From an uncultured Kiritimatiellota bacterium (GTDB lineage Bacteria; Verrucomicrobiota; Kiritimatiellia; RFP12; UBA1067), in contig CAKTZA010000061.1 of the NCBI GenBank assembly GCA_934635045.1, forward strand, positions 1-23,431: DNA of 23,431 nt, read 5' to 3'. Below the pieces are notes generated by a model. That model did no database searches, was not told the origin of the DNA, and saw only the letters and a program-made list of their open reading frames with translations. Made by a program: the position numbers and the translations under genes. The first letter of the stretch is position 1. Every line of letters begins with the position of its first letter. This document shows positions 1-7,192 of the stretch, piece by piece.

Positions 1-217
1 GTCGACTGCGCGGCATGAGCCTTTGCGTTCTCTGCGGCTAAAACCCTTTGACTCTGCATAAATATCTCGTTGCACCCACGTCACACCGTCCGGCGCGGCC
101 TCGCTTGGCGCGGCACTGGATGTTGGAATTACAACAGACTTTTTCCGCCAGACATTCTATCATGTGCGGCGTCGGAGGGAATGGTTCCTTCCGCTCACAA
201 GCAAACGGAGGTGCACA
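1..217. other. Leader region with no recognised gene
   Basis: I see no convincing coding sequence on either strand here. The region holds the upstream sequence of the small lipoprotein gene. A weak -10-like TATCAT at 158-163 has no matching -35 element, so I do not call a promoter. The only clear signal is the GGAGG at 207-211 that serves the downstream ATG. Confidence 0.4.
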
Positions 218-391
218 ATGAACAAAGTCCTGAAACGTTCCTTCGCGCTCGCACTCGCGGGCGCACTCGCGCTCACGCTCGCCGGATGCAGCCTGTTTGG
301 CCCCAGCAAGGCCAGAAGCTACTCCTGCGACAGGGGAACCTGCAGCGGCAGCGGCGCGATGGACCACAGCGGACAGGCGTCCCAGAAATGA
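218..391 (+). CDS. Small lipoprotein (57 aa), function unknown
   Basis: This encodes a 57-residue protein with a textbook lipoprotein signal: basic N-terminus (MNKVLKR), an Ala/Leu-rich hydrophobic core at residues 8-20, and lipobox L21-A22-G23-C24. The mature part is only about 34 residues, rich in Ser and Gly, with two further Cys (C39 and C44, inside SCDRGTC). The ATG at 218 is preceded by GGAGG with 6 nt spacing, which decides the start over an in-frame ATG at 164. After lipidation it would sit in the inner or outer membrane facing the periplasm. Resemblance to entericidin-like or other short lipoproteins is only in size. It stands alone on + and converges on the serine hydrolase gene. 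No function can be assigned. Confidence 0.75.
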   Translation: MNKVLKRSFALALAGALALTLAGCSLFGPSKARSYSCDRGTCSGSGAMDHSGQASQK

Positions 392-404
392 CGCCGCCGC
401 ACAC

Positions 405-426
405 GGGCACCGAGCATTCGGTGCCC
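405..426. terminator. Hairpin between convergent genes
   Basis: A perfect 9-bp stem (GGGCACCGA with TCGGTGCCC) closes a 4-nt loop. It lies 14 nt after the lipoprotein stop and 27 nt after the hydrolase stop on the other strand. Neither strand has a T-run after the stem, so this may be a bidirectional factor-assisted terminator or an mRNA 3' end stabiliser rather than a classic intrinsic terminator. Confidence 0.5.
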
Positions 427-452
427 GCTGTCCCCAAACCTCACGGCATGCG

Positions 453-1514
453 TCAGCGCGACGCTGCGAGGGCGGCGAGCTCGTCGCGGCGGCGAACCTT
501 CGCGCGAGCATGGTCGCCGCAGCGCGCCGTCAGGAGGACGCCGCCGAAACCCGTCTCCGGGTCGATGCAGATCGTCTGCCCCGTCCAGCCGCTGTGGTAG
601 ATCGTACGGTCGGAAAGCCCGGCGGGGCGCAAGTCGGCGGACATGTCGAAGCCGAAGCTCCGCCGCGCGCCCCCCTTCTTGAACGCAACGCCGAACAGGA
701 GATCGTAGACGGCGGGCCTGAACGTCCGCCGCGTCAGGAGGTCGCGCACGAACCGCACGAGGTCATCCGCCGTCGAGAAGACGCCCGCATTGCCGAGCGG
801 TGCCCCCGCGCCGCGCGCCATCCAGTCGCTGATCGCGCCGATGGAGGGCGCGCCCAGCACCTGGACGACGTTCCCGTCGTCCGCCACGGGCCCCCACTGC
901 GTCCGCGACATCCCCAGCGGCGCAAAGATGCGGTCGCGGCAGAAGGCATCGAGCCGCAAGCCCGACAGCCGCTCGACGATGAACCCGATCAGCACGAGAT
1001 TGTAGCAGGCGTACTCGAAGCGCTCGCCGCGCGGACGCACGGGGCGTTTGCGCATCGCCTGGTTGAAGTAATCCGGCGTGTCGACACCGGCTTTGGACGC
1101 ATTGCCGCCATCGAAACCGCCGACATGCGCCGCGAGATCGCGCACCGTAATCGCGCAATTCTCACGCGCGAGGACATGTTCAGGCAGGTATTTCGTAAAC
1201 GGCGCATCGGGGTCGAGCTGGCCGTCCGCGACGAGCATCGCTGCAGCCGTCGCCGTGAATGTTTTCGAGACGGACGCGATGTCAAAGAGGGAATCCGTCA
1301 GCATCGGTACGCCCGGACGCCGTTCGCCCACCGCCTCCGGGCCGATGCCGCCCGCCGTCGCGAAGACCGCGCCACGCACGAGCCCGTCGGCCCTGTCCTG
1401 TTCCAGCATCGCCCACACATCGTCCGTCCGCGCTCCCGTCGGGAACCGGCAACCGCCCAGCGACAGCGCCGCCGCCGTGCCGCACAGCGATTCGATGAAC
1501 GTCCGTCGCCGCAT
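453..1514 (-). CDS. Tat-exported serine hydrolase, class C beta-lactamase-like family
   Basis: This 353-aa protein belongs to the penicillin-binding/beta-lactamase-related serine hydrolase family (Pfam Beta-lactamase type: AmpC, EstB, D-aminopeptidases). The N-terminus MRRRTFIESL followed by a hydrophobic stretch and L19-G20-G21-C22 looks like a twin-arginine lipoprotein signal. The catalytic SxxK motif is S81-V-S-K84 and the third motif is H307-S-G-W-T-G. The second motif, normally Y-x-N, reads Y168-A-C, so the usual Asn is Cys. The substrate is unknown; ester, amide or peptide hydrolysis in the periplasm is plausible and beta-lactam resistance is not implied. I chose the start at 1514 for the Tat motif and a GAGGG about 10 nt upstream. 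In-frame ATGs at 1568 and 1598 would bury the signal. The gene lies 101 nt after recJ on the same strand. Confidence 0.85.
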   Translation of the reverse strand: MRRRTFIESLCGTAAALSLGGCRFPTGARTDDVWAMLEQDRADGLVRGAVFATAGGIGPEAVGERRPGVPMLTDSLFDIASVSKTFTATAAAMLVADGQLDPDAPFTKYLPEHVLARENCAITVRDLAAHVGGFDGGNASKAGVDTPDYFNQAMRKRPVRPRGERFEYACYNLVLIGFIVERLSGLRLDAFCRDRIFAPLGMSRTQWGPVADDGNVVQVLGAPSIGAISDWMARGAGAPLGNAGVFSTADDLVRFVRDLLTRRTFRPAVYDLLFGVAFKKGGARRSFGFDMSADLRPAGLSDRTIYHSGWTGQTICIDPETGFGGVLLTARCGDHARAKVRRRDELAALAASR

Positions 1515-1615
1515 CGGCGAACAGCCCTCGCGTACGTTCTTCTGCCACTCGTCACATTGCCTGTTCATTTCACTTGGGCCCTCAATTCTGTTTCTCATGA
1601 CAAGAAACGACGTCT

Positions 1616-3340
1616 TCAGTCGACGGCGGACAGCCGCAAGTCCGCATGCCGTTCGCCATAGTCCGAGACGACGAGCGCAAAGAGCACGTCATGCGGCGCG
1701 GCGCTCTGCGCGCGAAACTCCTCGACGCGATCGCCGTGGTTCCACCAGACCGCACGGAAGCGTTCGGATGTCGGCGTGCGCCGCGCGGACGTGCCGATCA
1801 CGGCCGCCAAGTGCCGTCCGTCCGCACCCAGCGGCCGCACGTCCTGGAAGTACACGCCGCGCAGGCCGAAAACCGGTTCGGGGTTGCCCTCGCCATAGGG
1901 CTCGAGCCGCGTCAGCGCCTCGGCCAGCGCCAGCGTGACGTCCGCCGGCTCCAGCCAGAGGTCGGGTTCCTGGTCGCGCGACGGCCGGGGCGCGCCCTCG
2001 GCGCGCATCCGTTCGCAGTAGGCCGCGAGCAGCTCGCGGAAGCGATCGACCTGCCCGTCCTTCACGGAGAAGCCGCCGGCCGCCGCGTGGCCGCCGTAGC
2101 GCTCCAGCACCTCGTCGCACGCGACGAAGGCGTCGCGGATGTTCAGCCCCTCCGGCGCGCGCGCGCTGCCGTGTCCGCCCGCGTAGACGCAGACGGGCAC
2201 CGTCTCGCCGAGCCGCTCCATCACGCGCGCGGCGACGATGCCGGCGACGCCGGGATGCCCGTCGGGGAGGTCAATGACCTGCGCCGCCGCGCCGGGGACG
2301 ACCTTCGCGAGCGCGTCGTCCGTCATCTTCTGCTCGATGGCCTTGCGCTCGGTGTTGTTGAGGTCGATGCGCCGCGCGTACTCGCGCACGCGCTCGCGGT
2401 TCGTCTCCAGCACGAGGTCGAGGGCGTCCATGCCGCTTGCGAGGCGGCCCGCCGCGTTGATGCGCGGGCCGAGCATGAAGCCGAAGTCGCGCGCCGTCAG
2501 GTCGTTGCGCGCGTTCCGTGCCGCGCGGGAATGGAGTTCCAGCAGGCCGAGCGGCGCGCAGGTGCGGAAATTCTTCAGCGCCTCGGCGACGAGAATGCGG
2601 TTCTGCCCGAGGACGGGCATGATGTCCGTCACCGTCGCGAGGCCCGCGAGGATCAGGAGCGGCCCGCAGAGCTTCGGCCCGTCGTAGAGTCCGCGCCGCT
2701 TCGCCTCGGAGACGAGCCGATTCGCGAGGAAGAACGCGACGCCCGCGCCGCAAAGCTCCTGCAGGTGCGCGGGCGCGGCCGCCTTCGGGTCGACGACGAC
2801 TTCTGCATCCGGCAGGATCATCTCGCCGGGCGTGCCGTCCGCCGCGCGCGCGTAGGCGGGCAGATGGTGATCCGTCACGACGACGGACACGCCCTTCGCC
2901 TTCAGGTCGGCGACCTGCTGCACGGAGTTGATGCCGTTGTCGACCGTCACGACGAGCTCGACCTGGGGGTTCTCCTTCAAAAGCCGCGCGACGGACACGT
3001 CGCTCATGCCGTAGCCCTCGGACAGCCGCTCCGGCAGGAACGGTGCAATCCGCTTCGCCGCGTCGGGCGAGGGGTCGATCGCCGCGTTCAGCGTCGCCAG
3101 CGTCTTGACGAGAATCGCCGTCGCGCACACGCCGTCGCAGTCGTAGTCGCCGAAGACGACGATGTGCCGCTTCGCGACGAGCGCCGCGAGCAGGACGTCC
3201 GCCGCATCCGCGACGCCGGGAAGCTCCGTCGGGGCGACGAGGTCGCGCAACGAGGGATTGAGAAACCTCTCCCTGTCCGCGTCATCGATTCCGCGGGCCC
3301 GGAGAAGTCTCTTCAGGACTTCGGGAAGGTCTGCCACCAA
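1616..3340 (-). CDS. recJ: Single-stranded-DNA-specific exonuclease RecJ
   Basis: This 574-aa protein has the length and order of domains expected for RecJ, the 5'-3' ssDNA exonuclease of recombination and mismatch/base-excision repair. The DHH phosphoesterase motifs are visible: D65-Y-D-C-D-G70, D134-N-G and D157-H-H159, which bind catalytic metal ions. Next comes GPRINAAGRL (residues 291-300) and, in the DHHA1 part, a GHPGVAGIVAARV segment and Y-G-G-H-AAAGG near residue 435. The C-terminal OB-like part follows. The first codon is TTG at 3340, immediately followed by GTG. A purine-rich GGAAGAGG lies 8 nt before the TTG. It follows ilvE by 44 nt, probably in the same transcript. Confidence 0.95.
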   Translation of the reverse strand: MVADLPEVLKRLLRARGIDDADRERFLNPSLRDLVAPTELPGVADAADVLLAALVAKRHIVVFGDYDCDGVCATAILVKTLATLNAAIDPSPDAAKRIAPFLPERLSEGYGMSDVSVARLLKENPQVELVVTVDNGINSVQQVADLKAKGVSVVVTDHHLPAYARAADGTPGEMILPDAEVVVDPKAAAPAHLQELCGAGVAFFLANRLVSEAKRRGLYDGPKLCGPLLILAGLATVTDIMPVLGQNRILVAEALKNFRTCAPLGLLELHSRAARNARNDLTARDFGFMLGPRINAAGRLASGMDALDLVLETNRERVREYARRIDLNNTERKAIEQKMTDDALAKVVPGAAAQVIDLPDGHPGVAGIVAARVMERLGETVPVCVYAGGHGSARAPEGLNIRDAFVACDEVLERYGGHAAAGGFSVKDGQVDRFRELLAAYCERMRAEGAPRPSRDQEPDLWLEPADVTLALAEALTRLEPYGEGNPEPVFGLRGVYFQDVRPLGADGRHLAAVIGTSARRTPTSERFRAVWWNHGDRVEEFRAQSAAPHDVLFALVVSDYGERHADLRLSAVD

Positions 3341-3360
3341 GATTCCAGCCTCTTCCTTCC

Positions 3361-3388
3361 TTCTTCCTTCTTACTTCTTCCTTCTTAC
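3361..3388. repeat. Perfect 14-bp tandem repeat, two copies, polypyrimidine on +
   Basis: TTCTTCCTTCTTAC occurs twice in tandem (3361-3374 and 3375-3388), preceded by a further partial pyrimidine stretch from about 3351. On the transcribed minus strand this is all purine except for the T of GTAAG. It contains the ilvE stop codon (TAA, 3385-3387) and several AAGGAAG elements ahead of the recJ start, so it forms nearly the whole ilvE-recJ spacer. Confidence 0.85.
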
Positions 3389-4413
3389 TTGACCTCAAAG
3401 CACCAGCCGTGCGTGTCCTCGACCGTGCCGTACTGGATGCCCTGAACGCGGTCGTAGAGCTTCTGGAGCGTCGGATCGACGACTTCGGGATCGGAGATCT
3501 TGATGACCTTGTCGTTGCGCGTGATCTCCCAGACGGGCGTGATCACGACGGCCGTGCCGAGCGCGGCGACCGCCTTGAACTTCTTAAGCTCCGTGTAGGG
3601 CACGGGACGGCACTCGACCTTGATGCCGAGATCCGTCGCGCACTGCTTGAGGGACATGTTCGTCACGGACGGCAGCACCGAGCAGCTGTCAGGCGTCACG
3701 TACACGCCGTCCTTCGTGATGCCCGCGAAGTTGGACGTCGCGAACTCCTCGATGTACTTGTGCGACTTCGCGTCGAGGTAGAGCTCGACCGGCCAGCCCT
3801 CGCGCTTCGCCTTCTCGTGCGCGTAGATGCCGGCCGCGTAGTTGCCGCCGACCTTGACGTCGCCCATGCCGTGCGGCGCAGCGCGGTCCCACTGGTCGAA
3901 GATGACGGCGCGCACCGGCTTCAGCCCGCCCTTGTAGTAGGCGCCGACCGGCATGACCATGATCATGAACGTGTACTTCTTCGCCGGGGCGACGCCGATC
4001 TGCGGGCCCGTGCCGATCAGGAGCGGACGGATGTACATCGACCCGCCCGTCCCGTACGGCGGCACGAATTCGGCGTTCCGCTTGACGACGGCCTTGCAGG
4101 CGTCGAGGAACATCTCCACCGGCACCGGCGGCATGCAGGTGCGCTCGGCCGTGCGGTACATGCGCTTGGCGTTCTCGTCGGGACGGAAGATGACGATCTT
4201 GCCGTCCTTCTGGCGGAAGGCCTTGATGCCCTCGAAGCACTCCTGACCGTAGTGGAGGCAGGCCGCGCCGATGTGCATGTTGATCCACGGCTCCTTCACG
4301 AACGTCGGCCTAGACCACTTGCCGTTCTTCCAGGTCATGCGGAGATGACAGTTGACGTCAGAGAACCCGAACCCGAGTTCCTCCCACTTGATGCCCTTCT
4401 TGGGTGCTTTCAT
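3385..4413 (-). CDS. ilvE: Branched-chain amino acid aminotransferase
   Basis: This 342-aa fold-type IV PLP enzyme transfers the amino group between glutamate and the 2-keto acids of leucine, isoleucine and valine. The length and motifs fit the longer (type II, eukaryote-like) BCAT group: HYGQECFEGIKAF (residues 54-66), RPLLIGTG (129-136), the PLP Schiff-base lysine K187 in KVGGNYAAG, and the cofactor-binding E-F-ATSNF segment (223-229). AAAGGAAC lies 10 nt before the ATG. It has its own strong -10 element in the galM end, and recJ follows 44 nt downstream. No other ilv/leu genes are in the window, so the pathway context is not informative. Confidence 0.93.
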   Translation of the reverse strand: MKAPKKGIKWEELGFGFSDVNCHLRMTWKNGKWSRPTFVKEPWINMHIGAACLHYGQECFEGIKAFRQKDGKIVIFRPDENAKRMYRTAERTCMPPVPVEMFLDACKAVVKRNAEFVPPYGTGGSMYIRPLLIGTGPQIGVAPAKKYTFMIMVMPVGAYYKGGLKPVRAVIFDQWDRAAPHGMGDVKVGGNYAAGIYAHEKAKREGWPVELYLDAKSHKYIEEFATSNFAGITKDGVYVTPDSCSVLPSVTNMSLKQCATDLGIKVECRPVPYTELKKFKAVAALGTAVVITPVWEITRNDKVIKISDPEVVDPTLQKLYDRVQGIQYGTVEDTHGWCFEVK

Positions 4414-4445
4414 GTTGTTTTTGTTCCTTTCAGAAATTCGTGCGT

Positions 4446-4454
4446 ATTATATCA
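4446..4454 (-). promoter_or_regulatory. Extended -10 promoter of ilvE
   Basis: On the minus strand the sequence TGATATAAT ends 32 nt before the ilvE ATG. The TG-n-TATAAT form is an extended -10 element. No good -35 is seen at 16-18 nt, which is typical of extended -10 promoters. Transcription would start near 4439, leaving a leader of about 26 nt that contains the AAAGGAAC ribosome site. The TGA of this element is also the galM stop codon. Confidence 0.65.
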
Positions 4455-5597
4455 CATCCCGACGGAGAAGCGGTATTCGGTGCGGCTTCTGAACGTTTCG
4501 CCGGGCCGAAGCACCGTCGTCGGGAAGTCGGGACGGTTCGGCGAGTCGGGCGCGTGCTGCGTCTCCAGCGCGACGCCCGCGTACTGCGGCAGCGTCCGCC
4601 CCGCCGTCTTCGTCGGGAGCGTCCCGTCCATGTTCTGCGCGCCGTACATCTGCAGGCACGGCTCGGTCGTCCAGACCTCCAGGTGGCGGCCCGACACGGG
4701 GTCAACCATCGTCGCCGCCGGATGCAGCTCGCCGAGCGTGCCGCGCAGGACGAAGTTGTGGTCGTACCAGCCGTCCATCGGCCAGTTCGCCGGTTCGGCG
4801 GCCATCCAGGCGGCCCGCGCGCCAATCGGACGGAGCGCGGTGAAGTCGAAGCCCGTCCCCTTCACCGGCGCGTTCTGCGTCGGGATCAGCCCCGCGTCCG
4901 TCTGCGTGTAGTTGTCCGCGAAGATCTGGAGCTCCTGATTCAGCACGTCGCCGCTCGCCTCGCCCGCGAGGTTCCAGTAGCTGTGGTGCGTCAGGTTGAG
5001 GACGGTCGGCTTGTCCGTCGTCGCCTCGTAGTCGACCGTCCAGACGTTCGTCGGGAGGACGCGGTACGTGACCTTGCAGTTGACCGTGCCGGGGAAGCCC
5101 ATGTCGCCGTCCGGCGAGACGAGCGACAGCACGAGGCCGACCGTCTCGCCCTCGACGAACGGGCGCGCCTGCCAGACCTTCGTGTCCCAGCCGTCCGGCC
5201 CGCCGTGGAGGTTGTTGTGGCGCGGCGGCTTGTCTTCGCTGATCGGCAGCTGGTACGCCTTGCCGTCGAGCGTGAACTTGCCGTCGCGGATGCGGTTGCC
5301 GAAGCGGCCGATGAGCGTGCCCATCGAAAAGCCGTTCCGCTCGTATTCCGCCGCCGTGTTCCAGCCGAGCGTGACGTCCGCGAGATTGCCGAAGCGGTCC
5401 GGCGCGTAGCACCGCACGAGCCGCCCGCCGTAGTCGGAGACGTCGAGCGTCAGCCCGCCCGCGCCGCGCAACGTGTAGAGCGCCGTCTCCGTGCCGTCCG
5501 ACAGGCGACCGAAGCTCCGCTTCGCCGGCGCCTCGACCGCCGCCGCCAATGAACCGGCCACGCACGCGGCCGCCGCCATCCAAACGAGTTTCTTCAT
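4452..5597 (-). CDS. galM: Secreted aldose 1-epimerase
   Basis: This 381-aa galactose mutarotase family protein interconverts alpha and beta anomers of hexoses. A signal peptide is clear: MKKLVW, then an Ala-rich core ending near residue 20 (AAAV), so the enzyme is periplasmic or extracellular rather than cytosolic like E. coli GalM. Catalytic positions are visible: H131 in NNLHGG, H205 in LTHHSYWNL and the general base E345 in VALETQHAPDSPN. IGRFGNRI (residues 96-103) is also a family hallmark. GAGGAG lies about 11 nt before the ATG. It lies 42 nt after nadA with no promoter of its own visible, so it is probably the last gene of thrH-nadA-galM. Its stop codon overlaps the ilvE promoter. Confidence 0.93.
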   Translation of the reverse strand: MKKLVWMAAAACVAGSLAAAVEAPAKRSFGRLSDGTETALYTLRGAGGLTLDVSDYGGRLVRCYAPDRFGNLADVTLGWNTAAEYERNGFSMGTLIGRFGNRIRDGKFTLDGKAYQLPISEDKPPRHNNLHGGPDGWDTKVWQARPFVEGETVGLVLSLVSPDGDMGFPGTVNCKVTYRVLPTNVWTVDYEATTDKPTVLNLTHHSYWNLAGEASGDVLNQELQIFADNYTQTDAGLIPTQNAPVKGTGFDFTALRPIGARAAWMAAEPANWPMDGWYDHNFVLRGTLGELHPAATMVDPVSGRHLEVWTTEPCLQMYGAQNMDGTLPTKTAGRTLPQYAGVALETQHAPDSPNRPDFPTTVLRPGETFRSRTEYRFSVGM

Positions 5598-5639
5598 TTC
5601 AGAATTTCTCCTCTCTTTCTAAATCGCAAAAGCCACTAC

Positions 5640-6539
5640 TCATCCGATCACCAGCATCGCGTCGATTGCGCGCTTCGCCCGCGCGGCGATGTCGGGATCG
5701 ACCTCGACCGGCGTCTTCATCTCGCTCAGCGACTCGGCGAGGTTTTCGAGCGTAGTCTTCTTCATGTTCGGGCAGACCAGGTCTTCCGACACGGGCACGA
5801 ACGTCTTCTCCGTGTTCTCCTGCCGCAGGCGGTGCAAGAGCCCGACCTCCGTGCCGACGAGAATCGTCCGCGCCGCGCTCTCCCGCGCGTAGCGGCACAT
5901 GCCGCCCGTCGAAAGCCGCTCGTCGGCCGCATCACGCACGTCGCGCGCGCATTCGGGATGCACGAGGACGGGCGCGCCGGGATGCGCCGCGCGCGCCGCC
6001 GCGATCGCCTTCGCCGTCAGCCGCGCGTGGGTCGGGCAGTACCCCGGCCACAGCACGTATTTGCGCCCCTCCTTCGTCGCGATGTGGTCGCCGAGATGCG
6101 AGTCGGGCACGAACAGGATCTCGCGGCCCGGCGGAATCGTCGCCATCACCCGCTCGGCATTGCCGCTCGTCACGCAGAGGTCACATTCGGCCTTCACCTC
6201 GGCCGTCGAGTTCACGTAGCAGACGGCGACCGCGCCGGGATGCTGCGCCTTCAATGCGCGCAGCTGCGCACCCGTGATCATGTCGGCCATCGGGCAGCCC
6301 GCCGTCGGGTCGGGGATCAGGACCGTCTTCGACGGATTCAGGATCTTCGCCGTCTCGGCCATGAAGTAGACGCCGCAGAAGACGATCACGTCCGCCTCGA
6401 CGGTCGCCGCCTTGCGCGCGAGCTCCAACGAGTCGCCCGTGAAGTCGGCGACGTCCTGCACCTCGCCGCGCGTGTAGTTGTGCGCGAGGATCACGGCCCG
6501 GCGTTCGCCCGCAAGCGCGCGGATCTCATCCGAGAGCAT
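5640..6539 (-). CDS. nadA: Quinolinate synthase A
   Basis: This 299-aa protein condenses iminoaspartate with dihydroxyacetone phosphate to quinolinate in de novo NAD synthesis. The three cysteines that hold the 4Fe-4S cluster match the compact NadA type: C82 (GCPMADM), C168 (GYCPTH) and C256 (DLVCPNM). Substrate-binding motifs AHNY (residues 19-22), PDSHLG (145-150) and HPEC (194-197) are present. Its ATG lies inside the end of thrH (14-nt overlap), implying translational coupling. No nadB or nadC partner is in the window; iminoaspartate would have to come from an aspartate oxidase or dehydrogenase encoded elsewhere. Confidence 0.96.
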   Translation of the reverse strand: MLSDEIRALAGERRAVILAHNYTRGEVQDVADFTGDSLELARKAATVEADVIVFCGVYFMAETAKILNPSKTVLIPDPTAGCPMADMITGAQLRALKAQHPGAVAVCYVNSTAEVKAECDLCVTSGNAERVMATIPPGREILFVPDSHLGDHIATKEGRKYVLWPGYCPTHARLTAKAIAAARAAHPGAPVLVHPECARDVRDAADERLSTGGMCRYARESAARTILVGTEVGLLHRLRQENTEKTFVPVSEDLVCPNMKKTTLENLAESLSEMKTPVEVDPDIAARAKRAIDAMLVIG

Positions 6540-7128
6540 GGAAGATCGCCTCCAGGAATTCGTCGTAGGTCTCGAACGCCGGAATGTCGGGGTTCGCCCG
6601 CCGGATCGCGTCCGTCGAGCGGAAGAGGAAGCCCGCCTTCGACGCGCGGATCATCTCCAGGTCGTTGAAGCTGTCGCCCGCCGCAATCGTCTCGAAGCCG
6701 CAGCTCTGCAGGGCCTTGACGGTCGTGAGCTTCGTGTGCGGACAGCGCAGCCTGTACCCCGTCACGCGCCCGTCCGCGTCCGCGAAAAGCGAGTTGCAGA
6801 AGAGCGACGGCCAGTTGAGCTTCTGCATGAGCGGACGCCCGAACTGCTCGAACGTGTCGGAGAGAATCAGCACCTGCGCCCGCGCGCGCAGGCGGTTCAG
6901 GAACTCGTGCGCGCCGATGAGCGGCTCGATGCGCTCGATGACCTTCACGATCTCCTTGAGGCCGAGGCCGTGCTTCGCCAGCAGGTCGAGCCGATAGTGC
7001 ATGAGCTTGTCGTAGTCGGGCTCGTCGCGCGTCGTGCGCGTGAACTCCGGGATGCCGGTCTCCTTCGCGAAGGCGATCCAGATTTCGGGCACGAGAACGC
7101 CCTCAAGGTCAAGGCAAACGATGTCCAT
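6526..7128 (-). CDS. thrH: ThrH-type phosphoserine phosphatase / homoserine phosphotransferase
   Basis: This 200-aa HAD-superfamily protein closely follows Pseudomonas ThrH, which dephosphorylates phosphoserine and can transfer the phosphate to homoserine. The N-terminus MDIVCLDLEGVLVPEIWIAF carries the nucleophile D7 with Glu rather than Asp at position 9 (DLE), a ThrH feature. The remaining HAD motifs are S90 (LSDTF), K133 (HTKLTT) and D152/D156 (GDSFND). The leader before the ATG (after a -10 at 7171-7176) has no Shine-Dalgarno-like purine tract. It overlaps nadA by 14 nt. It could supply serine or threonine pathway flux, but no ser or thr genes are adjacent. Confidence 0.93.
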   Translation of the reverse strand: MDIVCLDLEGVLVPEIWIAFAKETGIPEFTRTTRDEPDYDKLMHYRLDLLAKHGLGLKEIVKVIERIEPLIGAHEFLNRLRARAQVLILSDTFEQFGRPLMQKLNWPSLFCNSLFADADGRVTGYRLRCPHTKLTTVKALQSCGFETIAAGDSFNDLEMIRASKAGFLFRSTDAIRRANPDIPAFETYDEFLEAIFHALG

Positions 7129-7170
7129 GATGAAACGTAAGGATGAATGAGGTTGTTGATTTCAAGGCGT

Positions 7171-7179
7171 ATTATACCA
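7171..7179 (-). promoter_or_regulatory. Extended -10 promoter of thrH-nadA-galM
   Basis: The minus strand reads TGGTATAATACG here, ending 43 nt before the thrH ATG and about 15 nt after the obg stop codon. It is the same TG-R-TATAAT-ACG shape as in front of obg and ilvE. The expected start is near 7164. No clear -35 element is seen. Confidence 0.65.
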
Positions 7180-7192
7180 AAAACTGCGCGAA

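Noticed and set aside
48..76. TTGACT at 48-53 as a -35 element
   Set aside because: No acceptable -10 at 16-18 nt, and the lipoprotein gene starts 165 nt further on.
453..1514. Antibiotic resistance beta-lactamase
   Set aside because: The fold family is shared, but the Y-x-N motif is altered and the Tat lipoprotein form and lineage fit general serine hydrolases; resistance cannot be claimed.
297..1661. Long open frame on + opposite the serine hydrolase and the recJ end
   Set aside because: Arg/Ala/Pro-rich translation without domains, antisense to a gene with clear motifs; a typical by-product of high G+C codon bias.
1646..3445. 599-codon open frame on + opposite recJ
   Set aside because: Low-complexity Arg-rich translation, no ribosome site, and recJ on the other strand has all DHH motifs.
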